Positions 1-6,633 of a stretch of 6,633 nucleotides of DNA are shown one piece after another. The translations under genes were made by a program, and so were the position numbers. The stretch is taken from the NCBI GenBank assembly GCA_050747865.1, contig JBOGJI010000268.1, positions 1-6,633 on the forward strand, in the 5' to 3' direction. Below the pieces are notes generated by a model, which saw only the letters and a list, made by a program, of their open reading frames with translations, was not told where the DNA came from and ran no database searches. Every line of letters begins with the position of its first letter. Positions within the stretch are counted from its first letter, which is position 1. Source of the DNA: JBOGJI01 sp050747865. GTDB taxonomy: Bacteria > Acidobacteriota > Thermoanaerobaculia > Multivoradales > JAHEKO01.

Positions 1-119
1 GTCGCCGCTCCTCGACGATGGCACCGCATCGCCAGCGTCGCGGCTCCTTCCAGCAGGCGGGCACCGACGCGCGAAGCGCGTTGGTCTGGCGCTCGCAACG
101 CGACCCATGGGAGATTCAT
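1..119 (-). CDS. possible N-terminal fragment of an unidentified gene (runs off the left edge)
   Basis: A minus-strand reading frame opens with ATG at 119-117 and stays open to the window edge, giving about 39 residues that begin MNLPWVALRAPDQ. A GGAG lies 7 nt upstream of this ATG and overlaps the stop of the preceding gene (130-132), which is the spacing expected for a coupled operon gene. Nothing in the short peptide identifies a family. Against it, third-position GC is only moderate, and another minus frame through the same bases, which lacks a good start, has higher GC at third positions. This stretch could equally be non-coding sequence after the operon. I see no hairpin terminator here. 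Confidence 0.3.
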   Translation of the reverse strand, partial: MNLPWVALRAPDQRASRVGARLLEGAATLAMRCHRRGAA

Positions 120-129
120 TCACAGGCTC

Positions 130-612
130 CTAGCTCAGGGTGGCCGCCGGGCTCCAGTCGCCGGCGCGGCCCAGCCGCGACAGCACGACCTGCGTCTCGA
201 GCAACAGCGGCTCGCCGGCGTTGCTCAGGTCGAGGGCGGGCAGCGCGGTCTCCGGCGCCTCGGCCGGCCGTATGAAAGCGAGGTCCAGGTCCTGATCGCG
301 CAGGACGATGATGGCGGGAACCTCTTTGGCGTCGCCCAGGCGCATGCGCAGATCCTTCGGCTCGGTGGTGAACCGGAAATCCGGCGTCTCCGAGAACATG
401 CTGGAGCTCTGGGACATGAACTTGTTGATCATCGCGCCCGGATCGAGCGAGCTGAGCGACAGGACCGCTGACACCCGGGCGAGCGCGGACGCGACGGCCT
501 GCCGTTCGACTGTGCTGGAATCGGCCGCCAGTGGCTGCGCGGCTGCCGGTTGTCCGAGCAAGAGCGGGGCCGAGGCAACGGCTCCGAGCACGCACCCGGG
601 TCTGCTTGGCAA
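130..612 (-). CDS. small exported protein, shortened relative of trypsin-like periplasmic proteins
   Basis: Encodes 160 residues from a TTG start at 612-610. An AGGA sits 7 nt upstream of the TTG, whereas a GTG at codon 8 has no clear ribosome site, so I prefer TTG. The N-terminus has a weak signal-peptide-like stretch (about residues 8-26, ending PAAAQP). Residues 48-150 hold the recognisable part: SLSSLDPGAM, then EVPAIIVLRDQDLDLAFIRP, then VVLSRLGRAGDW. The DLDLAFI segment resembles the Asp-containing strand of HtrA/trypsin-like domains. From memory, relatives are about twice as long, with an extra N-terminal beta-strand section before SLSSLDP and a second barrel holding the serine after LGR. 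Here both appear missing, and the frame stops at TAG 132-130. No catalytic His or Ser can be assigned, so it is probably not an active protease. It lies 30 nt after amrS and is likely cotranscribed. It may be a decaying gene; function unknown. Confidence 0.65.
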   Translation of the reverse strand: MPSRPGCVLGAVASAPLLLGQPAAAQPLAADSSTVERQAVASALARVSAVLSLSSLDPGAMINKFMSQSSSMFSETPDFRFTTEPKDLRMRLGDAKEVPAIIVLRDQDLDLAFIRPAEAPETALPALDLSNAGEPLLLETQVVLSRLGRAGDWSPAATLS

Positions 613-618
613 CGTACC

Positions 619-633
619 GTCCTGCCGCAGGAC
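619..633 (-). promoter_or_regulatory. hairpin holding the ribosome-binding site of the downstream gene
   Basis: In the 30-nt gap between the amrS stop and the TTG start, the minus strand reads GTCCTGCGGCAGGAC, a perfect inverted repeat with 7-nt arms around one base (in practice a 5-bp stem with a 5-nt loop). The right arm contains the AGGA that serves the TTG start at 612. Folding would hide the ribosome site, so translation could depend on ribosomes finishing amrS. No T-run follows, so it is not a good intrinsic terminator. Confidence 0.4.
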
Positions 634-642
634 AGGAACCTC

Positions 643-1770
<1,128 letters not shown>

Positions 1771-1804
1771 GGTCGCTCCTGCTACAGTGATCCTCGAGAG
1801 CGCC
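1771..1804. promoter_or_regulatory. 34-bp divergent gap between amrS and amrB
   Basis: The gap separates the two start codons and contains the amrS ribosome site (AGGAG, minus strand, 1780-1776). It is too short for two complete non-overlapping promoters, so promoter elements must overlap each other or lie inside the 5' coding ends. TACAGT at 1783-1788 could act as a plus-strand -10 box, but I see no convincing -35 at the right distance. The amrB start is preceded only by a weak GAGAG. Confidence 0.35.
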
Positions 1805-2656
1805 ATGATCAGTCCACACCCGCCATCGCTTGGAAGCTCCGCCGTGCGCCGCGTCCGTCCGCCAGCCGTCGCCGGTACGTTCTACCCGGCAGAGCCGGAG
1901 GCGCTCGCCCGCGCCGCAAGCCGTCTGCTCGCCGACGAGGCGTCCGCGCCGCGCTCGCAGAGACCGCCGCGGGCGATCGTCGCACCGCATGCCGGCTGGC
2001 AATACTCAGGGCACCTCGCGGCACGCGCCTTTGCGCCGCTCGCACCGCACCGCGCAGCGATCCGCCGCGTCCTGCTGCTCGGCCCCTGCCATTTCGTCCC
2101 CTTGCGCGGCCTGGCGCTGCCCGAGGTGAGCGCCTTTGCCACGCCCCTGGGGGAGGTGGCCATCGACCCGGCAGCCGAACGGCTTCTCACCCTACGGCAG
2201 GTCACGCGCCGGGACGTGCCCCATGCCGAGGAGCACGCTCTCGAGGTGGAGCTGCCGTTTCTGCAAACGGTTCTCGGTCCCTTCCACCTCATCCCTCTCG
2301 TCGTCGGGGAGGCGACGCCCGACGAGGTCGCCGAGGTCATCGCCTCGGTTCCCGCGGAGCAAACGCTCGTGGTCGTGAGCACGGATCTGTCCCACTACCT
2401 GCCGCAGGCGGTGGCTCGCCGGCGCGACGACGGGACCGCCGCTGCGGTGGAGCGGCTGGACTGGCGGGCGATCGGAACGGCGGCGGCCTGCGGAGCCGTG
2501 CCGCTGCGCGGCCTCCTCCGCTGGGCGGCTGAGCGCGCCCCGACGGTGCGACGCCTCGGTCTCGCCACCTCCGCCGACGTAGGGAGCCCGGTCGAGCGCG
2601 TCGTCGGCTACGGCGCCTGGGTGTTCGACGACTTGGCGGACATCTCCGACGTGTGA
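1805..2656 (+). CDS. amrB: AmmeMemoRadiSam system protein B (Memo family)
   Basis: A 283-residue Memo-family protein, the usual length for the family, which shares its fold with class III extradiol dioxygenases (LigB/DODA type). Near the N-terminus is the signature RPPAVAGTFYP (18-28). Residues matching the metal/active-site set of human MEMO1 are visible: His62 in APHAGW, His96 in GPCHF, and Cys229 in ACGAVPLRG. Other conserved blocks are EEHALEVELPFLQ (142-154) and VVSTDLSHY (190-198). The start is taken at ATG 1805; the frame is open further upstream but that part is antisense to amrS. A GTG at 1843 just before the RVRPPAV block is an alternative. It is cytoplasmic with no signal peptide. 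Biochemical function in bacteria is unsettled. It pairs with the divergent amrS; the AMMECR1-domain partner is not here. Confidence 0.93.
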   Translation: MISPHPPSLGSSAVRRVRPPAVAGTFYPAEPEALARAASRLLADEASAPRSQRPPRAIVAPHAGWQYSGHLAARAFAPLAPHRAAIRRVLLLGPCHFVPLRGLALPEVSAFATPLGEVAIDPAAERLLTLRQVTRRDVPHAEEHALEVELPFLQTVLGPFHLIPLVVGEATPDEVAEVIASVPAEQTLVVVSTDLSHYLPQAVARRRDDGTAAAVERLDWRAIGTAAACGAVPLRGLLRWAAERAPTVRRLGLATSADVGSPVERVVGYGAWVFDDLADISDV

Positions 2657-2681
2657 GATGGGTCTCGTCTGAACGGACCGG

Positions 2682-3566
2682 CTACCGCCAGGACACCGTC
2701 AGCATGGTGCGCGCGGTGAGGATGTCGTCGTTTTCCTCCTCGCGCTCCGGCGGCCGGCGGACGGTCAGAGGGGCGTAGACGGCTTCCGCCGCCCAGCTCC
2801 AGCGACCGGCCAGGTCGTCGCGGAGGCCGGCGGAGAACGTGGCCAACGTGCCTTCTGTCTCGAGCACCGTGCGATCGGTGAAACCACTGTACCGGGCGTT
2901 CACCTGAAAGCGAGGATCAATGCGACTGACAGATACCGCGGCGTAGATCTCGGGACCGCTGGCGCTCCACGGCGTGAACCCGATCCCACCCTCGAGCCCG
3001 AGGGCATCGAAGCGCATCCGGTCGCGCGACACCTCTTCGCATCCCAGCGGATTGGCGACCGGGTCGTCCCCCGCCGCCACCGCGTCCTCTTCGCACGTGA
3101 AGTCTCCTTCCACGTCACCACCCATCGCGTGTGCGCGCAGCCCGAACCGTACGTTCTCGCCCGCCCAGATCTCGCGTCCGATGCTCAGCGAGAGGACGTC
3201 GGGCCGCGCCCCGTCGAGCTCGATCGGCGGCACGTAGCCGAGCGTTGCGTGCAGCTCCCAGGGGAGCGCCAGGTCGACGCGCAGGCGCCCGAACACAGAC
3301 GTCTTGTTGAGGTCCTCGACGTTGGTGCCATCGAATCCGACCGTTCGTTCGGCTCGCGACAGGTGCGGAACCCAGCCGGCCTCGAACCCGAGGGAGACCG
3401 AGCCCGGATCGGTCCTGTTCGGGGGGCCATAGCCGCTCATCAGCGCGATGGCGGAGAAGTACTTCATCGCCCACGCCTCGGTGCGGTCGAAGTCGATCTC
3501 CTGGGCGCCCGCGGGCGCGCCGTACACGAAGAGCAGGCAGAGGCCACCCCAAGTTAGAAGGCGCAT
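2682..3566 (-). CDS. putative outer-membrane beta-barrel protein
   Basis: Encodes 294 residues. A classic signal peptide is visible: MRLL, then hydrophobic WGGLCLLFVY, then a likely cut after APAGA (residue 21) before QEIDF. The mature part has alternating hydrophobic/polar stretches typical of beta strands, for example SVSLGFEAGWVP, FGRLRVDLALP, ELHATLGYVPP, IYAAVSVSRI, WSWAAEAVYAPL and the terminal TMLTVSWR. It contains two cysteines (158 and 176) bracketing an acidic, strand-poor segment, possibly a disulfide-closed loop at the cell surface. I do not recognise a specific family. It starts 12 nt after the stop of the cupredoxin gene, so the two are probably one operon and could act at the same membrane. 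Its ribosome site is weak (GAGGG about 9 nt upstream), which suits translational coupling. It ends 25 bp from the convergent amrB, with no clear terminator between. Confidence 0.7.
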   Translation of the reverse strand: MRLLTWGGLCLLFVYGAPAGAQEIDFDRTEAWAMKYFSAIALMSGYGPPNRTDPGSVSLGFEAGWVPHLSRAERTVGFDGTNVEDLNKTSVFGRLRVDLALPWELHATLGYVPPIELDGARPDVLSLSIGREIWAGENVRFGLRAHAMGGDVEGDFTCEEDAVAAGDDPVANPLGCEEVSRDRMRFDALGLEGGIGFTPWSASGPEIYAAVSVSRIDPRFQVNARYSGFTDRTVLETEGTLATFSAGLRDDLAGRWSWAAEAVYAPLTVRRPPEREEENDDILTARTMLTVSWR

Positions 3567-3578
3567 CGATCCGAGCCC

Positions 3579-4004
3579 TCAATACCCGGGGTTGGGAGGA
3601 GGTGCGTCCTCGCCGACTCGCACCGAGCCCTGCATCTGGTTCGAGACCCAGTGCGTCTCGCAGAGGTACTCGAAAGTCCTGCCGTCCTCCGCCTGGGGAA
3701 ACGTGCGCTCGAAGCTGTCGCCCGCCTGCCGGAAGACGAAGCCGCTGTCCCACACACCATTGCGCTCTGTCGACGTGTGGTTGGTCATGCTGCCCCCCTC
3801 CAGGACCCAGCGCACCGTCTGCCCGGGCTCGATCTGCACGCTTTTGGGGTCGAACGCGAAATCGCTGACAGTAACCACGACCACGTTACCGGAGGGTGGG
3901 GGCGGCGGCGGCGCGGACGGGCTGCCTCCATCTCCTCCACCCGAGCAGGCCACCGCCAACAGGGTCAAGCCGCCGAGCCACGTGCGCAGTCGCAGGCTGG
4001 TCAT
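3579..4004 (-). CDS. cupredoxin-domain lipoprotein (plastocyanin-like, type 1 copper)
   Basis: Encodes 141 residues starting at ATG 4004, with a strong AGGAGG 5 nt upstream; the frame is open far upstream, but only as antisense to the sigma and anti-sigma genes. A lipoprotein signal peptide ends in LLAVAC, with Cys20 as the lipidated residue and Ser at +2, which in Gram-negatives favours the outer membrane. A Gly/Ser then poly-Pro linker (21-39) leads into a single cupredoxin domain (about 40-131) beginning VVVVTVSDFAFDPKSVQIEPG. The full type 1 copper ligand set is present: His76 (TNHTS), Cys115 and His118 (LCETH), and Met124 (QMQGSVRV). Such proteins carry electrons or bind copper in the periplasm; the partner is unknown. 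It is the first gene of an operon with the barrel protein and is transcribed away from the ECF sigma gene. Confidence 0.9.
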   Translation of the reverse strand: MTSLRLRTWLGGLTLLAVACSGGGDGGSPSAPPPPPPSGNVVVVTVSDFAFDPKSVQIEPGQTVRWVLEGGSMTNHTSTERNGVWDSGFVFRQAGDSFERTFPQAEDGRTFEYLCETHWVSNQMQGSVRVGEDAPPPNPGY

Positions 4005-4029
4005 AGAGTCCTCCTCGCCGTCTCCATGT

Positions 4030-4056
4030 GTGTCGCTCGGCGAACAGCGAGGGTTC
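4030..4056 (-). promoter_or_regulatory. possible ECF-type promoter of the cupredoxin operon
   Basis: On the minus strand a TGAACCC (-35-like, GAACCC at 4056-4051) is followed after 15 nt by CGACAC (4035-4030). The GAAC core matches the -35 of the candidate sigma promoter on the opposite strand. Transcription would begin about 20 nt before the cupredoxin ATG, just upstream of its ribosome site. The -10 match is loose, so this is tentative. Confidence 0.25.
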
Positions 4057-4071
4057 ACGGCCGGACCGGTT

Positions 4072-4099
4072 GAACTTTCCGGCGGCCGGCCGCTACTCA
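4072..4099 (+). promoter_or_regulatory. ECF sigma-type promoter of the sigma/anti-sigma/protease operon
   Basis: GAACTT at 4072-4077 (inside TGAACTTT), a 16-bp spacer, then TACTCA at 4094-4099. The GAAC -35 core with about 16 bp to the -10 is the standard layout for RpoE-like ECF promoters. A transcript would start about 40 nt before the sigma ATG. ECF operons are commonly autoregulated, so this is the expected place for such a promoter. The spacer contains a 12-bp perfect palindrome (4082-4093). Confidence 0.55.
4082..4093. repeat. 12-bp perfect palindrome in the promoter spacer
   Basis: GCGGCCGGCCGC is identical to its reverse complement and fills most of the spacer between the candidate -35 and -10 boxes. 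It could be an operator, but short GC palindromes arise easily in DNA of this composition. Confidence 0.4.
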
Positions 4100-4145
4100 C
4101 CCGCAGGAAGAGGTCACGCTTCCACGGGAGTACTGTAGGAAGGCG

Positions 4146-4772
4146 ATGCGACGCATGTCCCGGAAACCGAGGGCCGGCTCCTCCTCGCCCGCCGCGACGG
4201 CGCAGCAGGATCGCGAGCTGGCGTTGCTCGCGCGCGTCGCCCGCCGCGACCGCGAGGCGTTCGAGCAGCTCTACAGGCTCCTCCACCCCCGCCTGACCCG
4301 GTACCTGTGGCGATACCTGCGCGACGCCGGCCAGGTCGAGGACACGATCCAGGAGGTGTTCCTGGCGGTCTGGCGCCAGGCCTCCGCCTTCCGCGGCGAT
4401 TCCCAGGTGTCGACCTGGGTGATCGGCATCGCCTACCGCAAGGCGCTGGACCTGCTGCGCCGGCACTCGGGGCGGCCGATCCCGGTCCCCGCCGGCGAAG
4501 ACGATCGCGGAGAGGCGGCCGAGGGAAGAGGGGGCGCAGGCTCCTCGGGCGCGATCGAGGCGCGAGTGGCGTTGCGGGAGGCGCTCGCCGCGCTCCCCGA
4601 GCCGCAGCGCACGGTGGTCGAGCTCACCTACTTCCGCGGCCTCTCCTACCGCGAGATCGCCGCGCAGGTCGGCTGCCCCGAGAACACGGTCAAGACCCGG
4701 ATGTTCCACGCCCGCCGGAAGCTGCGCCAGGCTCTCGAATGGTCTTCCCTGGAAGGAGGAGACGATGCCTGA
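4146..4772 (+). CDS. ECF-family RNA polymerase sigma factor (sigma-70 family)
   Basis: Encodes 208 residues, typical for ECF sigma factors, with only regions 2 and 4. Region 2 spans about 26-107: FEQLYRLLHPRL, then VEDTIQEVFLAVW (region 2.2, core binding), then STWVIGIAYRKALDLLRR (region 2.3/2.4, -10 recognition). A charged, Gly-rich linker (110-136) follows. Region 4 spans about 143-196, with LPEPQRTVVELTYFRGLSYREIA and the helix-turn-helix CPENTVKTRMFHARRKL that reads the -35. The start ATG at 4146 has AGGA at 4137-4140; the second ATG (codon 4) is too far from it. The gene directs RNA polymerase to GAAC-type promoters, probably including its own. Its last 8 bases overlap the start of the anti-sigma gene, which is expected to hold it inactive. 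Confidence 0.95.
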   Translation: MRRMSRKPRAGSSSPAATAQQDRELALLARVARRDREAFEQLYRLLHPRLTRYLWRYLRDAGQVEDTIQEVFLAVWRQASAFRGDSQVSTWVIGIAYRKALDLLRRHSGRPIPVPAGEDDRGEAAEGRGGAGSSGAIEARVALREALAALPEPQRTVVELTYFRGLSYREIAAQVGCPENTVKTRMFHARRKLRQALEWSSLEGGDDA

Positions 4773-5397
4773 GCCGACCCTGCCGCCGAAGCACGACGAG
4801 ATCGTCGAGCTGCTTCCCTGGCGGGTCAACGACACGCTCTCGACCGAAGAGACCCGCCGCGTCGACGACCATCTCGCGCGCTGCCCCTCCTGCCGCGCCG
4901 CGCGCGCCGCCGAGGAACGGCTCGCCGCCGCCCTGGCGAGCATCCCGGAGAGCGAGGCTGGTCTCGAGGCCGGGCTGTCTCGCCTGCGGGCCGAGCTGGC
5001 GCGCGAACAGCGCCGCGGGTGGCTGCGCCGGCAGCCCACCCGGCGCCAGCTGCTCGCCGCGGTGCTGGCGCAGGGGATCGTTCTCGCCGGCCTCCTGGGG
5101 CTGGTCGCCTGGCTGCTGCGGCCGGCACCCCGTGCTCAGTTCCACACCCTGAGCGTCCCGGGCGCGGTGGAGACGGCAGTCGCGGGACCACGACTGCGCC
5201 TCGTGGTCGACCCCGGGATGCGCACGTCCGAGCTGCGGCGACTGCTGGCCGCCGCGGGCTGCCGCATCGTCGACGGACCGACCCCGGCCGGCGTCTTCAC
5301 CATCGAAGCGGAAGCGGGCACCGTCGACCAGGCCCTGGCGACGTTGCGCGCCAGCGCCGGAGTGCGGCTCGCCGAGCCGGTGGCCGCCGCCCCATGA
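4765..5397 (+). CDS. zinc-finger transmembrane anti-sigma factor with prodomain-like extracytoplasmic domain
   Basis: Encodes 210 residues from ATG 4765, with AAGGAGG 5 nt upstream and an 8-nt overlap with the sigma gene. The N-terminal anti-sigma zinc domain (about 9-60) contains LLPWRVNDTLS and the H-x3-C-x2-C motif (His36, Cys40, Cys43), with His10 as a possible further ligand; it should bind the sigma factor in the cytoplasm. A basic stretch (83-94) precedes one membrane helix (about 95-118). The remainder (120-210) is outside the membrane. Within it, residues 143-206 follow a strand-helix-strand-strand-helix-strand pattern: LRLVV, SELRRLLAAAGCRIVDG, AGVFTIEA, VDQALATLRAS, VRLAEPV. This looks like a subtilase prodomain (inhibitor I9-like), similar in layout to residues 33-107 of the protease next door. 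The stop overlaps the protease ATG by 4 nt. Membrane anti-sigmas of this kind are usually released by proteolysis or a conformational signal; the trigger here is unknown. Confidence 0.88.
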   Translation: MPEPTLPPKHDEIVELLPWRVNDTLSTEETRRVDDHLARCPSCRAARAAEERLAAALASIPESEAGLEAGLSRLRAELAREQRRGWLRRQPTRRQLLAAVLAQGIVLAGLLGLVAWLLRPAPRAQFHTLSVPGAVETAVAGPRLRLVVDPGMRTSELRRLLAAAGCRIVDGPTPAGVFTIEAEAGTVDQALATLRASAGVRLAEPVAAAP

Positions 5398-6626
5398 GCC
5401 GACTCCTGCCGCCGCTCCTCCTGGCGCTCACCACCGCCTGCACCGTCGTTCCGGAGCCCCGGACCGATGCGCAGGGGGAGCGCGGTCCGCGACTCCTCGT
5501 TGTGCTGCGCTCCATCCCCACACTCCAGGCGCCGGAGGTCGCCATCCAGCTCGCGCGCTCTCATGGCCTGGAGATCGAAGCCCTCTGGGAGATGCGCTCG
5601 CTGCGTCAGTTCTGCGTCGTCTACCGCGCCCCCGGGGGCGCTCACCTCGACACTCTGGCCGCCAGGCTCGATCGCCACCCCCTGGTCGACGTCGCGCAGC
5701 CGGAGCGCAGGTTCCGCCTGCTCTCCGCCGAAGAGTCCGATGAAGAGCCCGCGGATCACTATCTCCATCTGCAGTCGGGATTCCACGCCATCCACGCCGC
5801 CGAGGCGCAGCGCTGGGCGACCGGGCGCGGCGTCCGGGTCGCCGTCGTCGACACCGGCATCGACTTCAGCCACCCCGACCTCGCGGAGGCGGTGACCGAG
5901 GCGGCGAGCTTCGTTCTCGCGGGGCGGGCCGGCTTCACGGAGGGCTGGCATGGAACCGCGATCGCCGGTGTCGTGGCCGCCCGCGCGCGCAACGGACACG
6001 GCATCCGGGGCGTCGCCCCGGAGGCCAGCATCCTCGCCATAAGGGCCTGCGAGCCCGCGGCCGGAGGCGCCGCCACGTGCGACAGCTACGCCTTGGCCTT
6101 GGCGCTCGATCACGTCGTCGCCGAGCGCGCCGACGTCGTCAACTTGAGCCTGGCCGGCCCCAGCGACGGGGTCCTCGCCCTGCTGCTCGAGCGCGCGCTC
6201 GATCGCAAGATCGCCGTCGTCGCCGCCGCCGAGCTCGAGCCCGGCGGCAGGCTGTCGTTTCCCGCCTCCCTGCCCGGCGTGCTGCCGGTCCTGGCTGCCG
6301 ATACGCGTGCCCGCCCGCCGCCGGCGACGAGCGCGTCGCCTCCCAAAGACGCCCGGATCGCTCCCGGCTTCGAGATCCTGAGCACCGTGCCCGGCGGCCG
6401 CTATGACTTCACCTCGGGAAGCTCGCTCGCCGCCGCACACGTCACCGGGATCGTCGCGCTGCTGCTCGAGCTCGATCCTGAGCTCGATCCGCCGGCGATC
6501 GCCGAGCTGCTGCCCGCGAGCCGGCTGCTCGACGGCTGCCGCGCCGTGGCCCGCCTGCGCGGCGACGGCGACTGCCCGCCCGCCTGGTCCACGCCGACCG
6601 CGCTGGAGAGCCTGTCCGACAAATAG
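5394..6626 (+). CDS. S8 (subtilisin) family serine protease, probable lipoprotein, with altered oxyanion-hole position
   Basis: Encodes 410 residues from an ATG overlapping the anti-sigma stop (ATGA), so translation is coupled; the frame is open further upstream only as a shadow of the anti-sigma gene. The N-terminus is a signal peptide ending ALTTAC with probable lipidated Cys16 (Thr at -3 is a weak lipobox). Residues 33-107 resemble a prodomain (RLLVVLRS to VDVAQPERR). The catalytic domain runs about 140-360 and contains Asp153 (VAVVDTGIDFSHPDL), His186 (GWHGTAIAGVVAA) and Ser344 in GSSLAAAHV, a variant of the usual GTSMAAPHV. The loop that normally reads AAGN and provides the oxyanion-hole Asn reads AAELE here, with Leu281 at the Asn position, so activity may be reduced or altered. 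Cysteine pairs 219/229 and 382/394 could form disulfides. It probably acts in the periplasm, anchored to a membrane. Its operon position suggests a role in the sigma/anti-sigma signalling. Confidence 0.9.
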   Translation: MSRLLPPLLLALTTACTVVPEPRTDAQGERGPRLLVVLRSIPTLQAPEVAIQLARSHGLEIEALWEMRSLRQFCVVYRAPGGAHLDTLAARLDRHPLVDVAQPERRFRLLSAEESDEEPADHYLHLQSGFHAIHAAEAQRWATGRGVRVAVVDTGIDFSHPDLAEAVTEAASFVLAGRAGFTEGWHGTAIAGVVAARARNGHGIRGVAPEASILAIRACEPAAGGAATCDSYALALALDHVVAERADVVNLSLAGPSDGVLALLLERALDRKIAVVAAAELEPGGRLSFPASLPGVLPVLAADTRARPPPATSASPPKDARIAPGFEILSTVPGGRYDFTSGSSLAAAHVTGIVALLLELDPELDPPAIAELLPASRLLDGCRAVARLRGDGDCPPAWSTPTALESLSDK

Positions 6627-6633
6627 GCACGAC

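Noticed and set aside
2657..2681. Possible bidirectional terminator between the convergent amrB and barrel genes
   Set aside because: Only a 4-bp GGTC/GACC pairing with a long loop and no T-run is visible.
4005..5039. Long minus-strand open frame joined in frame to the cupredoxin gene (486 residues in total)
   Set aside because: It is antisense to the sigma and anti-sigma genes, has Arg/Ala/Ser-rich composition without domains, and the cupredoxin has its own strong ribosome site, ATG and lipoprotein signal at 4004.
5136..6440. 434-residue minus-strand open frame
   Set aside because: It is a shadow of the subtilase and anti-sigma genes in high-GC DNA; no motif or credible start region.

Overview
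The window is high-GC bacterial DNA, densely coded on both strands, with short gaps and several stop/start overlaps. The organism is Gram-negative: there is a signal-peptide protein that looks like an outer-membrane beta-barrel, two probable lipoproteins, and an ECF sigma/membrane anti-sigma pair facing the periplasm. The mix of a proline-linker cupredoxin lipoprotein, Memo plus AmrS, and a sigma-linked subtilase would suit Acidobacteriota or a deltaproteobacterial relative, but that placement is inference only.

Left part (1-2656): a divergent pair from the conserved, still poorly understood AmmeMemoRadiSam group. The radical SAM enzyme amrS lies on the minus strand and the Memo-family amrB on the plus strand, separated by only 34 bp. 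The third usual partner, the AMMECR1-domain protein, is not in the window. Downstream of amrS, probably in the same transcript, is a small exported protein that looks like a shortened relative of trypsin-like periplasmic proteins. Its ribosome-binding site sits in one arm of a hairpin. A further minus-strand reading frame may begin just before the left edge.

Middle (2682-4004, minus strand): a two-gene operon. A cupredoxin lipoprotein with a full type 1 copper ligand set is followed 12 bp later by a probable outer-membrane barrel protein. It converges on amrB with 25 bp between them.

Right part (4146-6626, plus strand): a tightly coupled three-gene operon of ECF sigma factor, zinc-finger anti-sigma factor with one membrane segment, and subtilisin-family (S8) protease lipoprotein. 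The genes overlap by 8 and 4 bp. A well-formed ECF-type promoter (GAACTT, 16 bp, TACTCA) precedes the sigma gene, suggesting autoregulation.

The most interesting point is here. The extracytoplasmic domain of the anti-sigma factor has the same apparent layout as the prodomain-like N-terminal region of the protease encoded next to it, and the protease appears to lack the usual oxyanion-hole Asn. This suggests, as inference, a signalling module in which a subtilase-like protein and a prodomain-like anti-sigma domain interact outside the inner membrane.
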